Shown: one piece after another, positions 1-6,697 of the stretch
How positions within the stretch are numbered: position 1 is the first letter of the stretch
How the letters are laid out: every line of letters begins with the position of its first letter
Assembly (NCBI GenBank): GCA_905373625.1
Contig: CAJPTS010000051.1
Location: 1 to 9,492, forward strand
Reading direction: 5' to 3'
DNA: 9,492 nt
Source: Bacteroidia bacterium
GTDB taxonomy: Bacteria > Bacteroidota > Bacteroidia > Bacteroidales > CAJPTX01
Translations under genes and position numbers: made by a program
Notes under the pieces: generated by a model
Told to the model about the DNA's origin: nothing
The model's database searches: none
What the model saw: only the letters and a program-made list of their open reading frames with translations

Positions 1-151
1 TAGAAATCTCGCCCTCTGTGAGTGCCGCTGCATGCCACTGCCGTTGGTTTTTGGTAAACAATGCAAAAGCCGTTGCTCCAATCTCCGCAGCATTTAACGG
101 AGCCTTCGCTACTCCTCCTGCTGCGCTCACGTGTGCGCCGATGTATTTCAT
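1..151 (-). CDS. nfo: Endonuclease IV (AP endonuclease), N-terminal part only
   Basis: Read on the minus strand from the ATG at 151-149, this gives 50 codons without a stop before the window edge. The start MKYIGAHVSAAGG, then ATAFALFTKNQRQW, is the hallmark N-terminus of deoxyribonuclease IV and matches E. coli Nfo almost residue for residue as I remember it, including Arg37 of NQRQW, which in E. coli enters the DNA minor groove. The family is a TIM-barrel, three-zinc enzyme that cuts the backbone 5' of abasic sites in base excision repair. The metal ligands lie further on and are outside the window. The start matches the family start exactly. The gene is divergent from porW with 189 bases between them; I see no exact TAnnTTTG box upstream. 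The identification is firm although only about a sixth of the protein is present. Confidence 0.93.
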   Translation of the reverse strand, partial: MKYIGAHVSAAGGVAKAPLNAAEIGATAFALFTKNQRQWHAAALTEGEIS

Positions 152-277
152 TACAAAACATATTATTCGTACAACAAAATAACGCTTTATCCCTATTCTG
201 TGTTTGCACAGGGATACTACCGAGTTATTCTTGGGAATCGCATAAAATGGCACAATACAGTTTGTTGGCAAGTTTCA

Positions 278-294
278 CGTTATTAGCAATAACG
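278..294. repeat. Perfect 7-bp inverted repeat in the nfo/porW gap
   Basis: CGTTATT (278-284), AGC, AATAACG (288-294) is a perfect inverted repeat with a 3-base centre. It lies between the divergent starts of nfo and porW, 46 bases before the porW ATG. It could be a protein-binding site or a small hairpin; no run of T follows that would suggest a terminator. The repeat is seen directly; any function is a guess. Confidence 0.4.
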
Positions 295-321
295 ACGCAA
301 CGCCTAACGTTGATCGGTTAA

Positions 322-340
322 TGCGTACATTTGTTACGCA
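322..340 (+). promoter_or_regulatory. Possible porW -7 box inside a palindrome
   Basis: TACATTTG at 326-333 matches the Bacteroidota -7 consensus TAnnTTTG exactly. It sits inside a perfect inverted repeat, TGCGTA (322-327), 7 bases, TACGCA (335-340), which ends at the base before the porW ATG (341). No good -33 TTG partner is seen at the usual spacing; the nearest TTG (310-312) leaves only 13 bases. If the box is real, transcription would begin at or within a few bases of the start codon, giving a leaderless or nearly leaderless message, and the palindrome could be an operator over the promoter. If transcription begins further upstream, the same repeat would form a hairpin against the start codon. 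Confidence 0.35.
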
Positions 341-3025
341 ATGAGTATGAGAGTGTGGAATTTGAGAACGTTTGACAAGCGCGTAGGGCTAGTAACAATT
401 GCCTTACTGCTGGTAATGCTGTTAGGGTGCGGTACAAAGAAGAATACGGCTTATCGTCGTTTCTATCACCGTGTTACCTCCTATTTCAATTACTATTTTA
501 ATGCACAAGAGGCTTATGATGCGGGCGTAAAACAAGCCAATAAGTCTATGCAGTATGACTATACTCGCATTTTACCCTTCTGCATTGCGGGGTTGCCCGA
601 TGCTGCCTTGAGTACAGGCGGCGAGATGGATAGAGCGCAGACGAAGTGTACGATGCTCATCAAGTCTCATTCGATCACGGTAAAGCCCGAAAGAGGAAAA
701 GAGGCGCTAACCCCAAAAGAAAAAGCCTTTTACGCTCAGAACGAATTTAATATTTATGCTCGCAAGGCATGGCTGCTTATTGGTAAAGCGCGTATATGGA
801 GTGGCGATCTGCCGCAAGCTGCACAGGCAATAGATTTTGCCATGATGCAGTTCGCTGGTCTCCCCGAGGGCTGGGAAGGGCAGCTCTGGAAAGCGCGCAT
901 TGAGATGTTAAGCGGTCAAACCTTGGAAGCAAAAGAACGTTTTACCACGCTTGCCGTAGCGCCTTATCGTCCGAAGGGGAAAGAGTATACTTTCCTATTA
1001 GAGTCCATGTGGGCGGATCTGTTGGTTAGTGAGCAAAATTATGAAGAAGCTTACCAACACGGAAAATTGGCTCTTGCCAATGCGCCGACAAGGCTTGATC
1101 GTGCCCGCTGTCGTCTGGCGCTGGCGCAACTCGCCGAGGAAACGAAAAATTACAACGAGGCCTTCCAACTGTACAAAAAGGTATCGAGCAGTGCTCCTAA
1201 TTATGAAATGAGTTTCAACGCCTTGGTGCGAAGCGCCTCACTAGCTGCACGTGTACAAGGTAAAGGAATGGAACGCAGCTTGCGTAATTTGGCTAAAGAT
1301 GAAAAGAATGTAGATTACCTCGATCAGATATATTACGCGCTCGGTGAAATGGCTTTCGCTAAAGGAGATACCGCAGCGGGACTCGATCTTTTCAAGGAGT
1401 CGGCACAAAAGAGTATTTCAAATAATAAGCAGAAGGGGGCATCGCACCTACGCGTAGCCGAATATTATTTTGCGAAGAGTGATTATTTGCGTGCAGCAGC
1501 CGCCTATGACAGTGCGCTCAATGCACTGCCAGAAACCTATCCGCACTATGCCGAGATTGCTAAACGTGGCTCGGTTTTAGGCCATCTGGCCGAATCGCAA
1601 GCCGTGGTGCTTCGTGAAGATAGTTTACAGCGAATTGCGCAGATGTCGGAGGCTAAGCGGGTGGAATTTATACAGGAGATAATTGCCAAGTTGCGTGAAG
1701 AAGAGCGTCTGGCAAAGCTAGAAGAAGAAAAGGAGCAGATGGATCGCAACTTCGCTTTGCAGAACGAATACAGGCAGGGCTCCCTTCAGAATACGTCTAA
1801 TAAGAGCGAGGGCGGTTGGTATTTCTACAATACTTCTGCACTCGGCTTTGGGCGTTCCGACTTTAAGGTAAAGTGGGGAACGAGAAAATTGGAAGACAAC
1901 TGGCGTCGGAAAAATAAGCAGATTACAACCAATACTGGTGGCGAAGGAGGCAATAACCAGGACAGTACAAAGAAGGCTGCTGATAAGTACTCTGTACAGT
2001 ATTATTTGACCGACTTGCCCCTCACAGATTCGGCTTTGGCACACTCTAATGCAGAGATTCGGCGTGCTATGTTTGAGATGGCAGAAGCCTACCGTAATGA
2101 TTTTAATGATCCTGCGCGTGCCGTGGAAACCTATGCTGAAGTATTGAACCGATTCCCGCAGGACGAGTCTGCTCCCGAGGCTTGTTTTATGGCGTATATG
2201 ACGGCAGATAGGGCAGGTCTCCCCCAGCGCCAACAGTACAGCGATAAACTATTGAATTCGTATCCTACGAGCTCGTATGCGCGTATTCTCTCAGATCCAC
2301 AGTATATGGAAAAGGTACGTGCCGAAAAAGAGAAGAATGAAAAAATCGCAGATGACATCTTAGCGCTTATGCAAGAGTGTAATCGTGCCGAGGCACATCG
2401 TCTAGCCACGAGCGCAGCGCAAGAATCTACTGCCGACGAGTATAAAGTGCGTTTTGCTATGCTCGCCGCATTGAATGCTGGTAATGAACCAGGTGATACT
2501 GTGCAGGTCGCAGCTCTAAAATCATTTGTTCAAACCTATCGCGATCTCCCAGAAGCTAAGTATGCAGACGATGTATTAAAAGCCATTGCCAAGCGCGAAT
2601 TGGTGGGTGATGATCTACCACCGCTCATAATTGGTAGTCAGGAGGTCGTTGCTATAAAAACAGACAAGGAGTTTGTTTACGACCAAGGAGTGCACGATGT
2701 ACTGCTAGTCTTTAACCCAAAGGAAAATATGCGAGAGTTGAAATTCCTTGCCATTAGCTTTGGGGTAGACTACGACGTTAATTTGAATCTTGAAGTCGAA
2801 GAGTACAATCTGAATGAAAGTGCCACCTTGCTCATTATTAGCTCCTTTACTGATTATGAGAGTGCGCTCGCTTTCCGAGATGCCATGGACGAAGCTGAAC
2901 CCTTTGGCGAGATTACCCCCTTCTTCATCATAATCTCTCCTGCCAATCTGGAACTCCTCAAGGAGCAAAAGGGCTTCCTCCCGTACATGGATTTTTATAA
3001 GAAAAACTACAATCAGAAAAAATAG
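341..3025 (+). CDS. porW: Type IX secretion system TPR lipoprotein PorW/SprE
   Basis: The 894-residue product begins with a basic N-terminus, a hydrophobic stretch and the lipobox LLGC, placing the lipidated cysteine at residue 30. There is no acidic surface-export signal after it (GTKK follows), so it should face the periplasm. After the cysteine comes the PorW/SprE-type segment YRRFYHRV...YFNYYFN. TPR-like helical repeats cover about 140-405, a charged coiled coil about 426-470, and the family motif WYFYN (from 493) followed by KWGTRKLEDNW lies in the middle. More TPR-like repeats follow, and a beta-rich C-terminal domain begins near 785. PorW/SprE is required for type IX secretion in Porphyromonas and Flavobacterium and is reported to connect the PorK/PorN rings with the translocon. 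ATG 341 is used; ATG 347 is possible and keeps the signal peptide. porX follows 53 bases later. The reading frame is intact throughout. Confidence 0.88.
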   Translation: MSMRVWNLRTFDKRVGLVTIALLLVMLLGCGTKKNTAYRRFYHRVTSYFNYYFNAQEAYDAGVKQANKSMQYDYTRILPFCIAGLPDAALSTGGEMDRAQTKCTMLIKSHSITVKPERGKEALTPKEKAFYAQNEFNIYARKAWLLIGKARIWSGDLPQAAQAIDFAMMQFAGLPEGWEGQLWKARIEMLSGQTLEAKERFTTLAVAPYRPKGKEYTFLLESMWADLLVSEQNYEEAYQHGKLALANAPTRLDRARCRLALAQLAEETKNYNEAFQLYKKVSSSAPNYEMSFNALVRSASLAARVQGKGMERSLRNLAKDEKNVDYLDQIYYALGEMAFAKGDTAAGLDLFKESAQKSISNNKQKGASHLRVAEYYFAKSDYLRAAAAYDSALNALPETYPHYAEIAKRGSVLGHLAESQAVVLREDSLQRIAQMSEAKRVEFIQEIIAKLREEERLAKLEEEKEQMDRNFALQNEYRQGSLQNTSNKSEGGWYFYNTSALGFGRSDFKVKWGTRKLEDNWRRKNKQITTNTGGEGGNNQDSTKKAADKYSVQYYLTDLPLTDSALAHSNAEIRRAMFEMAEAYRNDFNDPARAVETYAEVLNRFPQDESAPEACFMAYMTADRAGLPQRQQYSDKLLNSYPTSSYARILSDPQYMEKVRAEKEKNEKIADDILALMQECNRAEAHRLATSAAQESTADEYKVRFAMLAALNAGNEPGDTVQVAALKSFVQTYRDLPEAKYADDVLKAIAKRELVGDDLPPLIIGSQEVVAIKTDKEFVYDQGVHDVLLVFNPKENMRELKFLAISFGVDYDVNLNLEVEEYNLNESATLLIISSFTDYESALAFRDAMDEAEPFGEITPFFIIISPANLELLKEQKGFLPYMDFYKKNYNQKK

Positions 3026-3078
3026 AAGTGAGCGCTCAGACGCTTGAACCTTTTTGTTTTCAAACATCTGTATTGCAT

Positions 3079-4632
3079 ATGGCATCCGCTAAAATCTTGT
3101 GGGTTGACGACGAAATAGAACTTTTGCGCCCGCATGTTCTCTTCTTAGAAAAGAAGGGATATCAAGTGGCTACGGCAACTAATGCTGACGATGCGCTCGA
3201 TAAAGTAGAGCGCGAACCATTCGATATTATTTTTTTAGACGAAAATATGCCAGGGCTTACGGGCTTGGAGGCACTGGCTCACTTTAAGCGCCTTTCACCG
3301 ACGATCCCCATCGTGATGGTCACCAAGAGTGAGGAAGAAGATATTATGGATCGAGCCGTGGGCGCCAAAATAGCAGATTATCTCATTAAGCCAGTAAACC
3401 CCAGTCAGATCCTCATCTCTATTAAAAAGCATGTGCATGAGCGTAAGCTTGTCTCTGTCGGGACGACCGCTGCGTATCAAACAAATTATTTACAAATCGG
3501 CGAACGAATCAATAGTGCTGCATCGTGGGAGGACTGGCAGACTATACATATTCAGTTGAGCGAGTGGCGATTAAGTCTTCTCTCTGCCAATGCCCCCGAG
3601 ATGCTCGAGTTGCATATGCAGTTACAACAGCAAGCAAACGTTGCATTTAGTAAATACATTCGTCGCAATTATGCGTCGTGGTTCAAAGATTTGGGCAGCG
3701 GTCCTGTTACCTCACCGCGTGTACTCCGCGAATATCTCTTACCTTACCTAGAGGCGGGCGAAAAGGTATTGCTGTTGGTCGTAGATAACCTCCGTTTTGA
3801 CCAGTGGCGCATGCTCCGCGAATTACTTTCAGCATCATGGCGTGTGGAACAAGAAAGAACGTATTACTCCATTCTCCCCACCGTTACGCACTATGCGCGT
3901 AATGCTTTGTTTGCAGGCTTAATGCCACTTGAGATCTCACAAATCCATCCAGAGTTTTGGGTGGGCGAGCAGGACGAGGAAGGCAAAAATATCTATGAGT
4001 CCGAGCTGTTGAAACGCAATCTCCAGCGAATCGGAAACAAGTATACGATGCAATACTACAAGGGCGCTACCTTGGACGATACTCCGCTTAAGGACGGGGA
4101 TTTCCAGCAAATCCTAGAAACGGATCTGACCGTCGTGGTTTACAATTTTATTGATATGCTCTCGCACGCGCGCCACGATATGCAGATTATGAAACAATTG
4201 GCGAATGATGCACACGCGTACCTCTCGCTCACACAGAGTTGGTTTAAGCATTCTGATCTCTACGTTTTTTTACAAAAGCTGAGTAATTACCCCGTACGCC
4301 TGCTAATTACGACAGATCATGGCTCCATTCAGGTAAAAAAGGCATTGAAGGTGGTTGGTGACCGAGAGACCTCCAACAACATGCGCTACAAATTGGGGAA
4401 AAGCCTCTCTTATAATGATCGTGAGGTGTTTGCCTGCATCAATCCAGCCGAAGTACACCTCCCACAGTCTAGCATGAGTGCACGTTACATATTTGCTACA
4501 GGGAATGACTATCTAATCTACCCGAACAATTTTAACAACTATGCGCGCCTGTTTAAAGACTCTTTTCAACACGGCGGTGTCTCGCTCGAGGAAATGATTA
4601 TCCCCTTCGTATCTTTGCTCCCACAACAGTAA
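3079..4632 (+). CDS. porX: Response regulator PorX with PglZ effector domain
   Basis: The 517-residue protein has an N-terminal receiver domain (about 4-120) with acidic pair Asp10-Asp11, phosphoacceptor Asp54 (FLDENMPG), Thr82 and Lys104. A helical linker follows. From about 230 comes a PglZ/alkaline-phosphatase-superfamily domain with likely metal ligands or catalytic residues Asp236 (VVDNLRFD), Thr270 (LPTVTHYARNA), Asp359 and His363 (YNFIDMLSH), Asp413-His414 (TTDHGS) and His498 (HGGVSLEEM). This is the PorX layout. PorX is phosphorylated by the kinase PorY, controls type IX secretion genes, and its effector domain is reported to be a zinc-dependent phosphodiesterase. All key residues are present, so it should be active. 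A GTG at 3028 in the same frame would add 17 residues; ATG 3079 is chosen because the receiver fold begins there and the length then fits the family. Neither start has a clear ribosome site. porW lies 53 bases upstream and tsaE 8 bases downstream; porY is not in the window. Confidence 0.93.
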   Translation: MASAKILWVDDEIELLRPHVLFLEKKGYQVATATNADDALDKVEREPFDIIFLDENMPGLTGLEALAHFKRLSPTIPIVMVTKSEEEDIMDRAVGAKIADYLIKPVNPSQILISIKKHVHERKLVSVGTTAAYQTNYLQIGERINSAASWEDWQTIHIQLSEWRLSLLSANAPEMLELHMQLQQQANVAFSKYIRRNYASWFKDLGSGPVTSPRVLREYLLPYLEAGEKVLLLVVDNLRFDQWRMLRELLSASWRVEQERTYYSILPTVTHYARNALFAGLMPLEISQIHPEFWVGEQDEEGKNIYESELLKRNLQRIGNKYTMQYYKGATLDDTPLKDGDFQQILETDLTVVVYNFIDMLSHARHDMQIMKQLANDAHAYLSLTQSWFKHSDLYVFLQKLSNYPVRLLITTDHGSIQVKKALKVVGDRETSNNMRYKLGKSLSYNDREVFACINPAEVHLPQSSMSARYIFATGNDYLIYPNNFNNYARLFKDSFQHGGVSLEEMIIPFVSLLPQQ

Positions 4633-4640
4633 GTATCAAA

Positions 4641-5087
4641 ATGCAGGATACGGCTGGCGAGGTACTCATACGCTCGGAGGCGGAATCTGACCTCGAGTTT
4701 GCAGTAAAGGCGTTCTTACAAAAAGTCTCACACCCACGTTGCATCTGTTTCTGGGGAGGACTCGGTGCAGGAAAGACGACATTTATTCGTGCACTCTGCA
4801 AATATTTGGGCGTGGTTGACGTGGTTACCAGTCCAACCTTTGCTCTTATCAACGAATATCATTGTACTGACGGCGCTCTCATTTATCATTGTGATTTCTA
4901 CCGTCTTAATGCCTTGCAAGAAGCTCTAGATATTGGTATTGAGGATTATTTGGCAAATGACAAAGGACGTTGCCTTATCGAGTGGCCGGCCATTGTAGAA
5001 CCCATTCTCCCAGAGACGCTAATCCATGTTGCCATTGTGCCACAACCTAATGGGCAGCGTATTCTGAAGATCGGCGCAAAAAGCTAA
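4641..5087 (+). CDS. tsaE: tRNA t6A biosynthesis ATPase TsaE
   Basis: The 148-residue product has the Walker A motif GGLGAGKTT (residues 39-47, Lys45, Thr46), then TSPTFALINEY (63-73), the HCDFYRL segment and CLIEWP, the order typical of the YjeE/TsaE family; the length is also typical. TsaE works with TsaB and TsaD in the cytoplasm to place the threonylcarbamoyl group on A37 of ANN-decoding tRNAs, using ATP hydrolysis to reset the complex. The gene begins 8 bases after the porX stop, so it is probably co-transcribed and perhaps translationally coupled. The porX-tsaE order is, from memory, common in Bacteroidota and need not mean a shared function. No Shine-Dalgarno sequence is visible. Confidence 0.95.
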   Translation: MQDTAGEVLIRSEAESDLEFAVKAFLQKVSHPRCICFWGGLGAGKTTFIRALCKYLGVVDVVTSPTFALINEYHCTDGALIYHCDFYRLNALQEALDIGIEDYLANDKGRCLIEWPAIVEPILPETLIHVAIVPQPNGQRILKIGAKS

Positions 5088-5108
5088 AACAAATTAGAAC
5101 AGCACGAC

Positions 5109-5148
5109 GTCGGGGAAGATTATATCTCGGTTTATGGCAGTTTCCCGA
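5109..5148 (+). repeat. Imperfect inverted repeat between tsaE and the next gene
   Basis: GGGAA (5113-5117) can pair with TTCCC (5142-5146), and TC (5110-5111) with GA (5147-5148) across one bulged G, with a 24-base loop. It lies in the 93-base gap after tsaE. No T run follows, so it is not a convincing terminator. No exact TAnnTTTG box is seen in this gap, so the next gene may be read from the porX-tsaE transcript. Confidence 0.2.
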
Positions 5149-5180
5149 TCCTAACACTGTTTCTATCACACATAAGTATT

Positions 5181-6479
5181 ATGTCTTCAGTAAAAAAAAT
5201 TCTTGTCGTTGCATGTCGCCTCCTTTTGGGGATTGTATTTACCTTCTCGGGATTTGTGAAAAGTGTAGATCCGCAAGGGTTTGCTTATAAGCTACAGGAC
5301 TATTTCTCGGCTTTTGGACTCGAGGCTTTGCACCCCGTCGCATACATCTTGTCCATATTTCTCGTCTCGTTGGAATTTTATGTGGGGCTCTTGCTCCTCT
5401 TTGGTGAGTTACGGAAGTTTGCGGCCATAATGGTTACCCTCTTTATGGTAGTCTTTACGCCACTTACACTTTATTTGGCTATTGCCAACCCCGTTTCAGA
5501 TTGTGGTTGCTTCGGCGATGCTATAAAACTCACCAACTGGCAGACCTTCTGGAAAAACGTCCCGCTGCTTCTGGCGAGTATCTTTTTGTTACTCGAACAG
5601 TACAACATCACTTTACGCTTTCAGCCTAGTTGTTTTAAGTGTAAACTAATGCGCAATGTTTTTTTCCCTACCCTATTGGCTTTATTTGCACTTTTCCCCG
5701 CGCTGTATGCCACAGCAGATCTACCCATGATAGATTTCCGTCCGTACCACATAGGGGCAAATCTTAATGATGGGATGGCAATTCCTGAAGGAGCACCACA
5801 AGACGAATATCAAACAACATTTGTATACGAGAAGGACGGGGTACAGAAAACATTTACAGAGTTCGATTATCCGTGGGAAGATACAACTTGGCATTACGTC
5901 TCTAGCGAGAATATTTTACTCCAAAAGGGGTACGAACCCCCGATACATGACTTCGCGCTGGAAACGCCTATGGGTGAAAATAAGGTTAGCGAACTCCTTG
6001 CAACCGATTCCGTCTTGCGCGTACTTGTAGTTACCCCCTTCCTCGAGACTCTCAATAGAGACAATATCGCTCAGCTCAATGCGCTTCAAGAACAATTGGC
6101 GAGTAATGGCATGTACTTGTATCATGCTACAGCAGCATCGCAGGATCTACAGCAGGAGCTCAATAAGCAAGGACTGCAAACCACGCTTTATACCACGAAT
6201 GAACGTACGTTGAAAACAATAGTTCGAGCCTCTACGGGTGTAGTACTGCTTCGTAATGCAGTTGTCCTGAATAAATGGCGATTAAACCATGCGCCAGTCC
6301 CCACTTATTTCAATGCTGCACTTGCCACACAACAAGACGAGGCTTTGATGGGAAGTGGCGGAACATGCATTGTTTGGGGAATGTCCGTGGTTCTTTTGTT
6401 AATTGCAGTAGCGAAGTTCTTGGTATGGCATTGCCGCAATAAAGGTTGTGAAACCCCCAACGCAAATTTGGCGGAATAA
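5181..6479 (+). CDS. BT_3928-like DoxX/MauE-type inner-membrane protein
   Basis: The 432-residue protein has about six membrane segments: near 7-27, 51-75, 80-104, 126-140, 158-178 and 397-417. The first four resemble DoxX/MauE proteins, with FTFSGFVKSVDP after the first segment and the motif DCGCFGD (107-113, Cys108, Cys110) after the third. By the positive-inside rule that motif faces the periplasm, while a CFKC motif (Cys151, Cys154) lies in a lysine-rich loop on the cytoplasmic side. Residues from about 250 to 390 (PPIHDFALET onward) look like a periplasmic thioredoxin/peroxiredoxin-type domain but lack a CxxC. This matches, from memory, the family named after Bacteroides BT_3928, often encoded beside tsaE. 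The exact role is unknown; a part in thiol redox or electron transfer is inferred. It starts 93 bases after tsaE at ATG 5181, with no clear ribosome site. Confidence 0.75.
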   Translation: MSSVKKILVVACRLLLGIVFTFSGFVKSVDPQGFAYKLQDYFSAFGLEALHPVAYILSIFLVSLEFYVGLLLLFGELRKFAAIMVTLFMVVFTPLTLYLAIANPVSDCGCFGDAIKLTNWQTFWKNVPLLLASIFLLLEQYNITLRFQPSCFKCKLMRNVFFPTLLALFALFPALYATADLPMIDFRPYHIGANLNDGMAIPEGAPQDEYQTTFVYEKDGVQKTFTEFDYPWEDTTWHYVSSENILLQKGYEPPIHDFALETPMGENKVSELLATDSVLRVLVVTPFLETLNRDNIAQLNALQEQLASNGMYLYHATAASQDLQQELNKQGLQTTLYTTNERTLKTIVRASTGVVLLRNAVVLNKWRLNHAPVPTYFNAALATQQDEALMGSGGTCIVWGMSVVLLLIAVAKFLVWHCRNKGCETPNANLAE

Positions 6480-6481
6480 TT

Positions 6482-6513
6482 GGCGTTTAAGCCTACGCCG
6501 AGTATAGTAGGCT
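6482..6513 (+). terminator. Hairpin after the membrane-protein gene, possible terminator
   Basis: AGCCTAC (6490-6496) and GTAGGCT (6507-6513) form a perfect 7-bp stem with a 10-base loop, starting 11 bases after the stop codon at 6477-6479. A competing 5-bp stem, GGCGT (6482-6486) with ACGCC (6495-6499), overlaps it, so only one can form at a time. The first T-rich stretch comes only after about 24 bases (from 6537), so this is not a standard intrinsic terminator. Confidence 0.3.
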
Positions 6514-6574
6514 ACACATACCAAGCACCACAGATTTATTTTTTGTAGAGCTCGCGCAGACTTTGCAAACATAT

Positions 6575-6652
6575 TATCTTGCACAAATTAGCGAGTTGTA
6601 TTCTGTTTTCTGTACAAAGTTCTGTACCTAGCAATATATTTTGTATCTTGCA
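6575..6652 (+). promoter_or_regulatory. Repeated motifs and likely promoter before the aminotransferase
   Basis: TATCTTGCA occurs at 6575-6583 and again at 6644-6652. Both are one base short of the frequent Bacteroidota -7 form TATCTTTGC (consensus TAnnTTTG). Just before the second copy, TTCTGTAC occurs at 6608-6615 and 6620-6627, a 12-base tandem spacing, and a related TTCTGT at 6601-6606. This arrangement suggests a promoter ending near 6652 with possible regulator sites in front. A small hairpin, GGAGC (6665-6669) with GCTCC (6675-6679), lies in the leader before ATG 6698. The repeats are seen; promoter function is inferred. Confidence 0.35.
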
Positions 6653-6697
6653 AAATAATGAGGCGGAGCTCTATGCTCCCTAAAATCTAGTAAGGTC

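Noticed and set aside
152..230. Promoter for nfo on the minus strand
   Set aside because: Only near matches to TAnnTTTG with the wrong internal spacing were seen, the best almost touching the start codon.
250..264. TACAGTTTG (256-264) as a porW -7 box
   Set aside because: It has three rather than two bases between TA and TTTG, and it is less good than TACATTTG at 326-333.
61..321. 86-codon plus-strand frame before porW
   Set aside because: Its first third is antisense to the clear nfo coding region, the protein has no recognisable features, and the rest covers the divergent regulatory gap.
1718..2233. 171-codon minus-strand frame
   Set aside because: It lies wholly inside porW, whose frame has a convincing family match; the translation is low-complexity and has no recognisable motif.
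3029..3038. TGAGCGCTCA palindrome between porW and porX
   Set aside because: A single 10-base palindrome with no matching box or second copy nearby; not enough to call an operator.
2705..3085. 126-codon minus-strand frame across the porW end and porX start
   Set aside because: Shadow of the porW C-terminal domain; no family resemblance.
6480..6697. Riboswitch before the aminotransferase
   Set aside because: Only short hairpins and repeats are present; no known aptamer core was recognised.
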